21,556 nucleotides of DNA from JBBRTJ01 sp038244535 (GTDB lineage: Bacteria; Actinomycetota; Acidimicrobiia; Acidimicrobiales; Ilumatobacteraceae), in contig JBBRTJ010000067.1 in NCBI GenBank assembly GCA_038244535.1, forward strand, positions 1 to 21,556. Direction: 5' to 3'. The notes below the pieces were generated by a model, which saw only the letters and a program-made list of their open reading frames with translations, did no database searches and was not told the DNA's origin. A program made the position numbers and the translations under genes. This document shows, one piece after another, positions 1 to 7,740 of the stretch. Numbering within the stretch: the first letter of the stretch is position 1; each line of letters starts with the position of its first letter.

Positions 1-1
1 C

Positions 2-1261
2 GTCCTCGACGCCGTGGCTGCGGTGCTGCCGCCCGCGGCACCGAAGGACCTCAGTGCGGTCCAAGCCGCATTGGTGGCGATGCAAGGCTCGGTGGCCCAG
101 CTACGGGCCATCGTGACCGGAGCCCCGCTGCCGCCGCTGGCCAAGGGCAAGCTCGACACGCTGCTCGGTGCCGTCGAGCCGGCGTTCGCGGACATCGCCG
201 CCGTGATCGGGACGATCGACGGCTTCGTCCATGGGCTCGACCCCGACCACCTCGAGATCAGGGCCACGCTCGACTGGCAGCCGAAGCTCCAGCCGTTCCG
301 CCTCAGCCCCGGTGACGACCCGGTGTTCACCCCCAAGGTCGACAGCCTGCGGGTGGCAGTCGAGGCCCGCGTGAGCGCGGGCCACGACCCGACGCTCGAC
401 GTGCTGGCCGAGCTCCGCGACTTCTCGCTCACGCTGGTGCCGCCGATGTCGCTCATGGCGCTGCACTTCGACCGGCTGGCCTTCCGGGGCGGGTCGAGCC
501 GGAAGCCCGAAGTCGACGTGGTGTTCCGGGGCCTCGAGTTCTTGGGGCCGCTGTCGTTCATCGAGACCCTGCGCGACATGATCCCCCTCGACGGGTTCTC
601 CGACCCGCCGTTCCTCGAGGTGTCGCCATCGGGTGTCAGGGCTGGCTTCACGCTTGCGCTGCCCAACGTCGCGGTGGGGATCTTCGCCCTCCAGAACATC
701 AGCCTCGGCGCCGACTGCAACGTGCCGTTCCTCGGTGGGACGGTCACCGTCGGCTTCAACTTCTGCACCCGGGAGCGGCCCTTCGCCCTCACCGTCGGCT
801 TCCTGGGCGGTGGCGGGTTCTTCGCGCTGAGGATCAGCCCGAAGGGGCTGGAGGTGCTCGAGCTCGCCCTCGAGTTCGGTGCTCGCCTCGCCGTCGACCT
901 GGGAATCGCTTCGGGCTCGATCGAGGCGATGGCCGGGATCTACCTGCGCCTCGAAGGGCCTGGCGGTTCGCTCACCGGCTACTTCCGCTTGCGGGGCGAG
1001 GTCGACGTGCTCGGCCTCATCTCGGCCAGCATCGAGCTGAACCTCTCGCTCACCTACGACTTCGGGACCGGGAAGCTCAAGGGGAAGGCGACCCTCACCA
1101 TCGAGGTCGAGGTCTTCCTGCTGTCGTTCTCGGTCAGCGCCACCGTCGAGCGCCAGTTCGCCGGGTCGAACGGTGACCCGACGTTCGCCCAGCTGATGGC
1201 GGACCGCCCTGATGGATCGTCCCGCTGGGACGACTACTGCCTCGCCTTCACCGGAGCGTGA
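2..1261 (+). CDS. Beta-rich conserved hypothetical protein, C-terminal part
   Basis: The frame is open from the left edge of the window, so this is probably the C-terminal 420 codons of a longer protein; an internal GTG at 14 is only a possible start. The N-terminal 80 residues look helical and Ala-rich. The rest alternates hydrophobic residues in beta-strand fashion, with glycine-rich turns such as GFLGGGGFF, and ends in a segment rich in Glu/Val/Leu strands. There is no signal peptide in the visible part, no clear membrane helix and no catalytic motif that I recognise. The stop lies 4 nt before the start of the 1536-residue protein downstream, so the two are almost certainly co-transcribed. 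I do not recognise the family by function. A structural or particle-forming role with its neighbour is possible, but that is a guess. Confidence 0.8.
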   Translation, partial: VLDAVAAVLPPAAPKDLSAVQAALVAMQGSVAQLRAIVTGAPLPPLAKGKLDTLLGAVEPAFADIAAVIGTIDGFVHGLDPDHLEIRATLDWQPKLQPFRLSPGDDPVFTPKVDSLRVAVEARVSAGHDPTLDVLAELRDFSLTLVPPMSLMALHFDRLAFRGGSSRKPEVDVVFRGLEFLGPLSFIETLRDMIPLDGFSDPPFLEVSPSGVRAGFTLALPNVAVGIFALQNISLGADCNVPFLGGTVTVGFNFCTRERPFALTVGFLGGGGFFALRISPKGLEVLELALEFGARLAVDLGIASGSIEAMAGIYLRLEGPGGSLTGYFRLRGEVDVLGLISASIELNLSLTYDFGTGKLKGKATLTIEVEVFLLSFSVSATVERQFAGSNGDPTFAQLMADRPDGSSRWDDYCLAFTGA

Positions 1262-1265
1262 CGCC

Positions 1266-4200
1266 ATGACCGAGCTGCTCACCGTCACCGCCCTGCCGAG
1301 GTCGGCCGACCCTGCCGATGCGTTCCACGTCTCGCTGTTCCTCGGCCCGCGGTTGGCGCCGAGCGGGACCCTGACCGACTTCCCCGTCATCGGCGCATGG
1401 GGCCAGCACCTGGCCGACGGCACCATCACGTTCGAGCTGATCGATCACACTGGCGTGCCCTTCACGATCACCCCGCTGGCCGCCGCCGAGTCGGCGGTGT
1501 GGGCCGCGATCTTCCCTGCCGACACGCCGGTCGACGCCTGGACCACCACGGCTCCTGACCGCAGCCGCTTCCGCTCGTTCGACGCCCGCTACGTGGACTC
1601 GGTGGCCAAGCTCGTCCACCTTGCGGCGATGGCGAGCAACGCGACGGCCCCGCCGGCCCCCAGCGAGTCGGCCCTCACCCGGCTCGTCGACGCCTACGCC
1701 CACCAGTGGGGCCTGCGGGAGCACCCCGGCGGCATGGACTACGACGAGCGCCGGATCACCGCTCGTCTCGATGCCCTCGACCGCGAGCCTGGGTCGGCCG
1801 GCCGGGCCACGGGCGCCGAGCAGCTCTTCTTGGCCATCCACCAGGTCCGTCGCTTCTACGAGCCCCGCAGCACCGAAGCCGAGCAACTGGCCGCCTACCG
1901 GGCGCGGCCCGACGAGGGCAACGTGGCGAAGCGACCGGAGCTCGAGATCCCAGACTTCCACCAGCGCGTCGGCCGCCTGGGCTCCCAGCCTGCGGTCATG
2001 CGGGCCCTCGGGCTCGTGATCGACCTGCGCGTGGCCGAGACGGGCCGCCTCGCCGACGCGCAGTGGTTGCAGGCCCGCGTCATGGTCGACGGCAACGACA
2101 GCATCACGTTGCCGACCCGGGTGCGGTGCCAGGCGACAGCCGGGGCCGGCGGCCCGGGGTTGGTCACCGTGCCCCGCGACGACAACCAGTGGTCGTCGGG
2201 CGCGCTGCGCCTCGGCGACACCAACCGGTTCACGGTCCTCGACCTCGATGCCGACGCCAGCGGGCTCAAGCTGGACCGCTTCCTGTGGACCCTGCCGCGA
2301 CTGTCGCAGCTCGAGCGTGACGGCGAGCCGGCCCATGCCGCCCCGCCGACCCTTCGGGCCCACGGCTTCCAGGTGGTGCACACCGGCCGGGCCGCGCACC
2401 TCGGCGACCAGCTCGATGCCACCGGTGCCGCCGATCCGCAGCTCGTGGCCCGCCAGGCACCGCTGCTCAGCACCGAGGACGTGACCCGGGCCGTGCGGGT
2501 CCAGGTGTGGGACGACACCGCCCAGCGCTGGGCCAGCCTCCACGCCCGCACCACCCGCGTCGCGGTGGCGGGACTCGACCCGTTCGAGGTGGTGGACGAG
2601 GGGTTCGTGTCAGGCGGGGTGCGGACGCAGGCCGATGGCAGCACCCCGGACATCCACGTCCACGAGGGCCTGTTCGGTTGGTCGGGCTGGAGCCTCTCGG
2701 CCCCGCACCCAGCGCTGGCCATCGAGCACCAGTACGGCGGCGGGGGGCCGGCCACGGGCGCCGAGCGCCACGAGGAGCTGACCGACCCCGTCGATCCGCC
2801 CGATCCCCTGTTGCACGTCGTGACCAGCCACCGGGTCGTGCCCGGGTCGCTGCCGCGCCTGCGCTACGGACGCCGGTATGCCTTCAGGGCGTTTGCCGTC
2901 GACCTCGCCGGCAACAGCACGAAGGCGGCCGACCTGCCCCAGACGCCGCCACCGGTAGCCCCACACGCGGCCGCGCCGCCACCGGCTGCGGCACCCGGGG
3001 GGTTGCCCGCTGGCGTGCAGCTGGCCAGCGAGCGATTGGCCGCAGCGGCAGCCACTCCTGCTCCTGCCCTCGACCTCGTGCGGGCCCTGCGGGCCGAGCA
3101 CCGCGCACTGATCACTGCCACGGTCTCCGGCACCAGCACGGGCGAAGGGAGTCGCACCGCGTTCGCGGGTCCACCCGGGGCCACGTTGCTCGGGGACACC
3201 CACGACGCCCTCCGCCGGACAGCACCCGAGTTAGTCGACCTGGTCGCCGCCCGGGTCGACACCGCGCTGCGCCACCGGGCCCCGTCCTCGATCGATCGAC
3301 GCCAGATGGTCGGGCGCACCTTGAGCTCACTGCTCGATGGCGACGGAGCCGCCATGGCTGCCGTCGCCGGTTGGTCGCCGGCGGCGCTGGCCGCCGTAGC
3401 CCGCCACCTCGGCGAGCTCGACATGGCCCCGCTGCTCGACCTCGCGCTCGCCACCGTCACGCCCCTACGGCCCCTGCTGCGCTGGAAGCCGATCGATCCG
3501 CCGGTGGTCGTGCCCCGCCGTCGCTACACGGAGGGGGAGTCGGTCCGTCACCTGGTGATCCGCAGCGGGGTGTCCACCGTGCGCGACCCCGACCAGGGCG
3601 ACACCATCACCGTGGTCGACCCGGTCGCGTATGGCGCCGAGGTCGAGGCCGCCCATCCAGGGCTCGGCTACGGGCCCACCAGCGAGCGCCACCTCGCGGC
3701 GCCCAAGGTCGACCAAACCGAGGCCGAGGTCCACGGCTCGTTCGACCACGCCATCGGGTCACCCGATCCGGTCGAACGGCGCCGGGGTCGGCTGATCGCT
3801 GAGCGCGAGAGCGGCACGTTCTTCTCCACGTCGATCCCCAGCCTCACCGACGGCGACCCGCCGGTGACACTGGCCTACGTCTCACTGGTCGACCCGCCCG
3901 TCGACGATCCGACGACCCTGGCCACGCTGGCCGATGCGCAGCGGGGTGACCCGCTCACCCCGGGGCAGTACGTCGTGCACGACACCGACCAAGCCGCACT
4001 GCCCTACCTCGCCGATCCGATGGCTGCAGGGCTCTCGATGGTGTTCCCCGACGCCGGACTCGACCGGCCGCTGCCCCGCCTGATCGGCACCGAGGGCGTG
4101 ACCTTCCGCTACGACGGGGACTGGCCCGATCCCTCGCCGTTCCGGCTCGTGCTGGCCGCCGGCGACGCGCTCGGGTCGAGCTCGGACGCCCGCACGATCA

Positions 4201-5876
4201 ACCTCGCCCTTGCCCCATCTGATGTGCAGCGGTTCCGCCTGTCGTCGTGCCTCGACCCGGCCGACCTCGAGCGGCTCGGGCTGTGGCGACTGCTACCCGA
4301 CGTCGTGCGCCAGGACCCGCTGCTCGCCGAGGTCGCCGCCGATGGCTGGCTGTGGGCACTCACCCCGTCCGAGGACGTCGTGGTGGTGCACGCCGTCCCA
4401 AAGCCCCTCGAGGCTCCCCGGCCCATCCTGCTCACCGGCCACCGCCAGGTGGGCGCCACCAACGTTGCCTTCGAGGGGGCCGTCGACGTGCACGGCCCGA
4501 GCACCGAGCACCTCGACTGCGAGGCGCGCTGGAGCGACCCCGTCGACGACATCACGCAGCCCGGACCCACCACCGCCGACCAGCGGGCCGTGGCCTACGA
4601 GTTGGCCATCGGTCCGGCCGAAGACCTCGCCCTGCTGTGGGGTGGCGATCACGAGGTCGTGCTCCCCGTCCCCGGCTTCGGACCCGTGCGCGTCCACCCC
4701 GCCCGACACGAGCTGGGCGACACCAAGCACCACGACATCACCTACCGCTTCCGTGCCGCCACCCGCTTCCGCGAGTACTTCCATCCCAGCCTGTTCGCGA
4801 CTGCCGACGACTCGTCGGTGGTCGGCCCGATCCGCCGCGTCAGCGTTCCGAGCACCGTCCGGCCGGCCAAGCCGGTGATCCGTCAGATCCTGCCGCTGTT
4901 CCGTTGGAGCGAGGCGACCGAGCCGGAGCAGCCGTTTGCCGTGCGGCGCCGGCGGCGGGCCGGGCTGCGCATCTACCTCGACCGACCGTGGTGGTCGTCG
5001 GGCGACGGCGAGCTGCTGGCGGTGCTGCTGGCCCCAGGGGCCAACGAAACCGGGCTCGATGGCTACGTGTCCCAGTGGGCCAACGATCCGATCTGGCGGG
5101 AGCGGCACGTGGCCCGGCGGCCAGTGTTCCTCGAGCTGGACCAGGTGCTGCATGGCGTCGGGCTGGACGACCGCGACCAGCCGGCGCGGCCGGTGGGGCC
5201 GGCCATCAACCTCCCCCTCGCCGATCACCCCACCCGGGCAGTGGTGACGGTCCTCGGCTACCGGCCGCAGTACCACCCCGGGCGCAAGCTCTGGTTCGTC
5301 GACATGGCCCTTGATCCGGGCAGTGCGGCATGGCCCTTCGTCCGCCTCAGCGTGGCCCGTTACCAGCCCGACTCGCTTCCGGGCCAGCACCTGTCGCCGG
5401 TCGTGCGGTGTGACTTCGCCCAGCTCCCACCCGAGCGGACGGCGACGCTGTCCCGCCCCGACTCCCGGTCGGCCAGGGTCGTGGTCACGGGTCCGGTGAC
5501 CAGCCGGCCCGTCGAGGCGCACGCGACGACGCTGCTCGAAGCGGCCCGGGCCCAGGTCGACGGCAGCCGTCGCCTCGTCGCCCGCCTCGAGCGACGCAAC
5601 CCGGCGGTCACCGGTGACCTCGGCTGGACGACGATCAGCTCGGTGCGACTGCTCCTCGAAGGCCTCGACGTGGAGACCTCGACAGCGTCGTTCGTCGGCG
5701 TGGTGGCCCTGCCCGAACCCCTCGATCCGGCCCGCCCGCCGAGTGGCATCGGCGACCTGCGCATCACCGTGGAGGAGGTCGAGGTGCTGCCGAGCGACCC
5801 CGACCCGGCCTCGCACCTCGTGTTCGGACGCCCCACGCAACTGCGTCTCGTCTACGCCGATCACCTACCGCTCTGA
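1266..5876 (+). CDS. Giant (1536 aa) hypothetical multidomain protein
   Basis: ATG at 1266 is chosen because GGAG at 1253-1256 sits at ribosome-binding distance and the previous gene stops at 1261. No signal peptide or membrane helix is visible. Residues 1-530 are mixed alpha/beta. Around 534-556 a fibronectin-III-like strand edge occurs (YAFRAFAVDLAGNSTKA). A Pro/Ala-rich linker follows at about 558-585, then an Ala/Leu-rich helical stretch to about 735. After that come long beta-rich segments with the motifs ERHLAAPK near 807, YRFRAATRFREYF near 1160 and RIYLDRPWWSSGDGELLAVL near 1235. No enzyme signature is evident. The mosaic of immunoglobulin/fibronectin-like pieces suggests a large structural or binding protein working with the beta-rich upstream partner, but function is unknown. 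Its stop overlaps the convergent acyltransferase gene by 16 bp. Confidence 0.85.
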   Translation: MTELLTVTALPRSADPADAFHVSLFLGPRLAPSGTLTDFPVIGAWGQHLADGTITFELIDHTGVPFTITPLAAAESAVWAAIFPADTPVDAWTTTAPDRSRFRSFDARYVDSVAKLVHLAAMASNATAPPAPSESALTRLVDAYAHQWGLREHPGGMDYDERRITARLDALDREPGSAGRATGAEQLFLAIHQVRRFYEPRSTEAEQLAAYRARPDEGNVAKRPELEIPDFHQRVGRLGSQPAVMRALGLVIDLRVAETGRLADAQWLQARVMVDGNDSITLPTRVRCQATAGAGGPGLVTVPRDDNQWSSGALRLGDTNRFTVLDLDADASGLKLDRFLWTLPRLSQLERDGEPAHAAPPTLRAHGFQVVHTGRAAHLGDQLDATGAADPQLVARQAPLLSTEDVTRAVRVQVWDDTAQRWASLHARTTRVAVAGLDPFEVVDEGFVSGGVRTQADGSTPDIHVHEGLFGWSGWSLSAPHPALAIEHQYGGGGPATGAERHEELTDPVDPPDPLLHVVTSHRVVPGSLPRLRYGRRYAFRAFAVDLAGNSTKAADLPQTPPPVAPHAAAPPPAAAPGGLPAGVQLASERLAAAAATPAPALDLVRALRAEHRALITATVSGTSTGEGSRTAFAGPPGATLLGDTHDALRRTAPELVDLVAARVDTALRHRAPSSIDRRQMVGRTLSSLLDGDGAAMAAVAGWSPAALAAVARHLGELDMAPLLDLALATVTPLRPLLRWKPIDPPVVVPRRRYTEGESVRHLVIRSGVSTVRDPDQGDTITVVDPVAYGAEVEAAHPGLGYGPTSERHLAAPKVDQTEAEVHGSFDHAIGSPDPVERRRGRLIAERESGTFFSTSIPSLTDGDPPVTLAYVSLVDPPVDDPTTLATLADAQRGDPLTPGQYVVHDTDQAALPYLADPMAAGLSMVFPDAGLDRPLPRLIGTEGVTFRYDGDWPDPSPFRLVLAAGDALGSSSDARTINLALAPSDVQRFRLSSCLDPADLERLGLWRLLPDVVRQDPLLAEVAADGWLWALTPSEDVVVVHAVPKPLEAPRPILLTGHRQVGATNVAFEGAVDVHGPSTEHLDCEARWSDPVDDITQPGPTTADQRAVAYELAIGPAEDLALLWGGDHEVVLPVPGFGPVRVHPARHELGDTKHHDITYRFRAATRFREYFHPSLFATADDSSVVGPIRRVSVPSTVRPAKPVIRQILPLFRWSEATEPEQPFAVRRRRRAGLRIYLDRPWWSSGDGELLAVLLAPGANETGLDGYVSQWANDPIWRERHVARRPVFLELDQVLHGVGLDDRDQPARPVGPAINLPLADHPTRAVVTVLGYRPQYHPGRKLWFVDMALDPGSAAWPFVRLSVARYQPDSLPGQHLSPVVRCDFAQLPPERTATLSRPDSRSARVVVTGPVTSRPVEAHATTLLEAARAQVDGSRRLVARLERRNPAVTGDLGWTTISSVRLLLEGLDVETSTASFVGVVALPEPLDPARPPSGIGDLRITVEEVEVLPSDPDPASHLVFGRPTQLRLVYADHLPL

Positions 5877-6415
5877 CGGACGATCAAGCGGCCGACTCGG
5901 GCCCGGTTCGAGCGCTGCACCGCGATGCAGGGGAGGTTGAAGGTGGTGGCCAGCACCCAGTTGGCCACGACCAGCCACACGGGGTTCCAGAGGAACAGGA
6001 GCGGACCGCAGCACAGCACTGCCCAGTGCGTCCGCTCGGCGCGACGAGTCTCGGCCGCGAACCGTTCGAGGCGCGCCCTCATCGACGTGCCCGGAGGAAG
6101 ATGGCGCTTCGACAGCTCGCCGAACAAGCCGCCGGCCTCGGGCAGCACGTCCTTCCACCGGTGCAACCGCAAGCGCCGCCCGTACCAGTCAGCGCGGCCC
6201 GCGGTCTCGAACGAGCGCAGCCGCAGCACGGGGCCATCGTGCGCGAACGCCGTGACGGGCCGCCTGGCCATGACGTAGCCGACACCGAGGCTGAGCACCA
6301 CCCAGGCCATCACGTCGAGCGCAACGGCAGCGGCAAGCGACACCTCGACGACCGGCACGCCCGCAACGTAGGCGCCGACGCTCCCGATGGGGCGCACGAG
6401 ACCGAGCTCTGACAT
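5861..6415 (-). CDS. crtO: CrtO-family glycosyl-carotenoid acyltransferase
   Basis: This 184-residue membrane protein resembles the staphyloxanthin acyltransferase CrtO (glycosyl-4,4'-diaponeurosporenoate acyltransferase), which esterifies the sugar of a glycosyl carotenoid with a fatty acid. Family hallmarks are in order: RWKDVLPEAG at 86-95, KRHL at 103-106, ETRRAERTHW at 122-131 and NLPCIAVQRSNRAR at 160-173. Hydrophobic segments lie at about 21-50 and 132-160. The symbol crtO is also used for an unrelated ketolase; the acyltransferase is meant here. The start ATG at 6415 lies 23 bp from the divergent hydroxylase gene and has no evident Shine-Dalgarno sequence; an internal GTG is possible. 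The 3' end overlaps the convergent giant gene by 16 bp. With the glycosyltransferase in the same cluster, it predicts an acyl-glycosylated carotenoid product. Confidence 0.85.
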   Translation of the reverse strand: MSELGLVRPIGSVGAYVAGVPVVEVSLAAAVALDVMAWVVLSLGVGYVMARRPVTAFAHDGPVLRLRSFETAGRADWYGRRLRLHRWKDVLPEAGGLFGELSKRHLPPGTSMRARLERFAAETRRAERTHWAVLCCGPLLFLWNPVWLVVANWVLATTFNLPCIAVQRSNRARVGRLIVRQSGR

Positions 6416-6424
6416 GTCGTGGCG

Positions 6425-6430
6425 TACAGT
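6425..6430 (+). promoter_or_regulatory. Possible -10 element for crtZ-like gene
   Basis: TACAGT fits the actinobacterial TANNNT -10 pattern. Its end lies 8 nt before the ATG at 6439, so transcription would start at or next to the start codon and give a leaderless message. This would agree with the absence of a ribosome-binding sequence. No convincing -35 hexamer is visible, and the divergent spacer is only 23 bp. Confidence 0.25.
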
Positions 6431-6438
6431 CCGCCCCG

Positions 6439-6912
6439 ATGCGCACGATGCTGGTCACGATCCTCGCGTTCGTCTTGATGGAGCCGGTCACCTGCGGCGT
6501 GCACCGCTTCGTCATGCACGGCTTCGGGGCCCGCCTGCACGCCAGCCACCACCAGGTGCGGCGAACGCGTTGGGAGGCCAACGACCTGTTCCCCGTGCTG
6601 TTCGCCGGTGCAGTCATGACCGCACTGGCCTTCGGCTACGACACCTCGTGGGAGGGCACGGTCGTGCCTGCGGCGTTCGGCATCACGGCCTACGGGGTGG
6701 TCTACGGTGTGATCCACGACCTCTACATACACCGGCGGTTCGGAGTGCTGCGGGGCACCATGGCGGTGCTCGACAAGCTGGCCGATGCCCACAGGATCCA
6801 CCACTTGTACGGGGGAGCGCCCTACGGGATGCTGCTGCCGGTGGTTCCCGCCGAGCTTCGTGCCCGTGCCGCGCTCACCACCCGCAACCCACTGGTGACC
6901 ACCGGCCCGTAG
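6439..6912 (+). CDS. crtZ: CrtZ-like carotenoid 3-hydroxylase (fatty acid hydroxylase superfamily)
   Basis: A 157-residue membrane di-iron hydroxylase with all four histidine clusters of the CrtZ family: HRFVMH at 22-27 (HX4H), HASHH at 34-38 (HX2HH), HDLYIH at 93-98 (HX4H) and HRIHH at 118-122 (HX2HH). Hydrophobic stretches at about 4-19, 51-65 and 75-92 fit the small CrtZ fold, and the length is normal for the family. CrtZ enzymes hydroxylate C3 of beta-ionone rings, giving zeaxanthin-type end groups. It is the only plus-strand gene inside the carotenoid cluster, divergent from the acyltransferase and convergent with crtA. No lycopene cyclase is present in the window to supply a ring. ATG at 6439 is the first start; a second ATG three codons later is possible. 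Confidence 0.85.
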   Translation: MRTMLVTILAFVLMEPVTCGVHRFVMHGFGARLHASHHQVRRTRWEANDLFPVLFAGAVMTALAFGYDTSWEGTVVPAAFGITAYGVVYGVIHDLYIHRRFGVLRGTMAVLDKLADAHRIHHLYGGAPYGMLLPVVPAELRARAALTTRNPLVTTGP

Positions 6913-6976
6913 CGCGCCCCCCTTTTGAAGCGCGCTGCCCTTTCGAAGAGCGAGAGGGGTCGGCTTGACACCGAGA

Positions 6977-7011
6977 TGAGCGTTGGCGGCGCCGACCGCC
7001 GCCAACGCTCA
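6977..7011. terminator. 14-bp stem hairpin between convergent crtZ and crtA
   Basis: Perfect inverted repeat: tgagcgttggcggc (6977-6990), a 7-nt loop, and its exact complement at 6998-7011. The outermost three bases of the right arm are the crtA stop codon. Neither side has a T-run, so this is a strong-stem, U-tract-less candidate for bidirectional termination between two converging genes. Confidence 0.6.
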
Positions 7012-7740
7012 CTTCGGCACCACGGTGAGAGGGTCGATGCCGTCCCAGGTGCCGGTCGAGGCGAAGGGGGCGAAGCGGGCGAAGAGCTCCTCGCCGTACC
7101 ACCCTTCGGAGCGCGTGCGACGCACGACGTCGACGTGGTGCGGTGACGAGTAGGCGAAGGCCGTCACAGCACCGGCCGACTCCCACAGGCTGAACGTGGC
7201 CTGGGCCCCGATCGGTGCTTCGCCGATGCCGACCACTGCGAGGAGCCCGCCGGCCGCGGCGACCTCGGCGCTCACCGCCGGGCCGGCGGCGTGGAACCGA
7301 CGCCACCGGGAGGAACGGACGTCGGCGCGGGTGAGCACCGCAACCGGGCCGCTCCACGCGGCGCGATCGACGGCACCGCCGCCGGCCGCGAGGTGACCGG
7401 GCACGTCGACACCGCGCCACGACCCGGTCCCACCGAGGCTCCGGAGGCGCACCGACCACACCTCGGCGGCCGCGGCGCGCCAACGCCGAGCGACGGAGGA
7501 TCCGGCCAGGAACACCTCGAGATCGAGCTCGTCGTCCCACACTGCGAACAGCGCGGTGCGATGGGCATCGATGCCGACGCCCGTGCTGCGACCGCGGCCG
7601 GTGCCAAGCAGCCGCCACAGGTGGAGCCCCGGGGTGGCGGCCAGGGCGCGGCGGTCGAGACCCAGGTGGGCCAGGGCCGAAAGCGCCGATGACGGCCCCG
7701 GTGGCAGGCGCACGAGGTGGAAGGACGCCACCGCGGTCAC
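7009..7740 (-). CDS. crtA: Spheroidene monooxygenase (CrtA) family carotenoid oxygenase
   Basis: A 243-residue protein matching the CrtA family, which introduces a keto group at C2 of acyclic 1-hydroxylated or methoxylated carotenoid ends in purple bacteria. Visible family blocks are HLWRLLGTG at 40-48, VAVLTRADVR at 133-142, GIGEAPIGAQATFSLW at 171-186 and EGWYGEELFARF at 212-223. The GTG at 7740 is chosen because it overlaps the glycosyltransferase stop as GTGA, a typical coupled start, and because the protein begins there with normal family length. It is the last gene of the minus-strand carotenoid run. By context it should oxidise C2' of the psi end already hydrated at C1' and desaturated at C3',4'. 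The substrate is inferred. Confidence 0.85.
   Translation of the reverse strand: MTAVASFHLVRLPPGPSSALSALAHLGLDRRALAATPGLHLWRLLGTGRGRSTGVGIDAHRTALFAVWDDELDLEVFLAGSSVARRWRAAAAEVWSVRLRSLGGTGSWRGVDVPGHLAAGGGAVDRAAWSGPVAVLTRADVRSSRWRRFHAAGPAVSAEVAAAGGLLAVVGIGEAPIGAQATFSLWESAGAVTAFAYSSPHHVDVVRRTRSEGWYGEELFARFAPFASTGTWDGIDPLTVVPK

Noticed and set aside
101..1429. Long minus-strand open frame opposite the first gene
   Set aside because: Arg/Pro/Gly/His-rich translation without family features; it is an antisense shadow caused by high GC.
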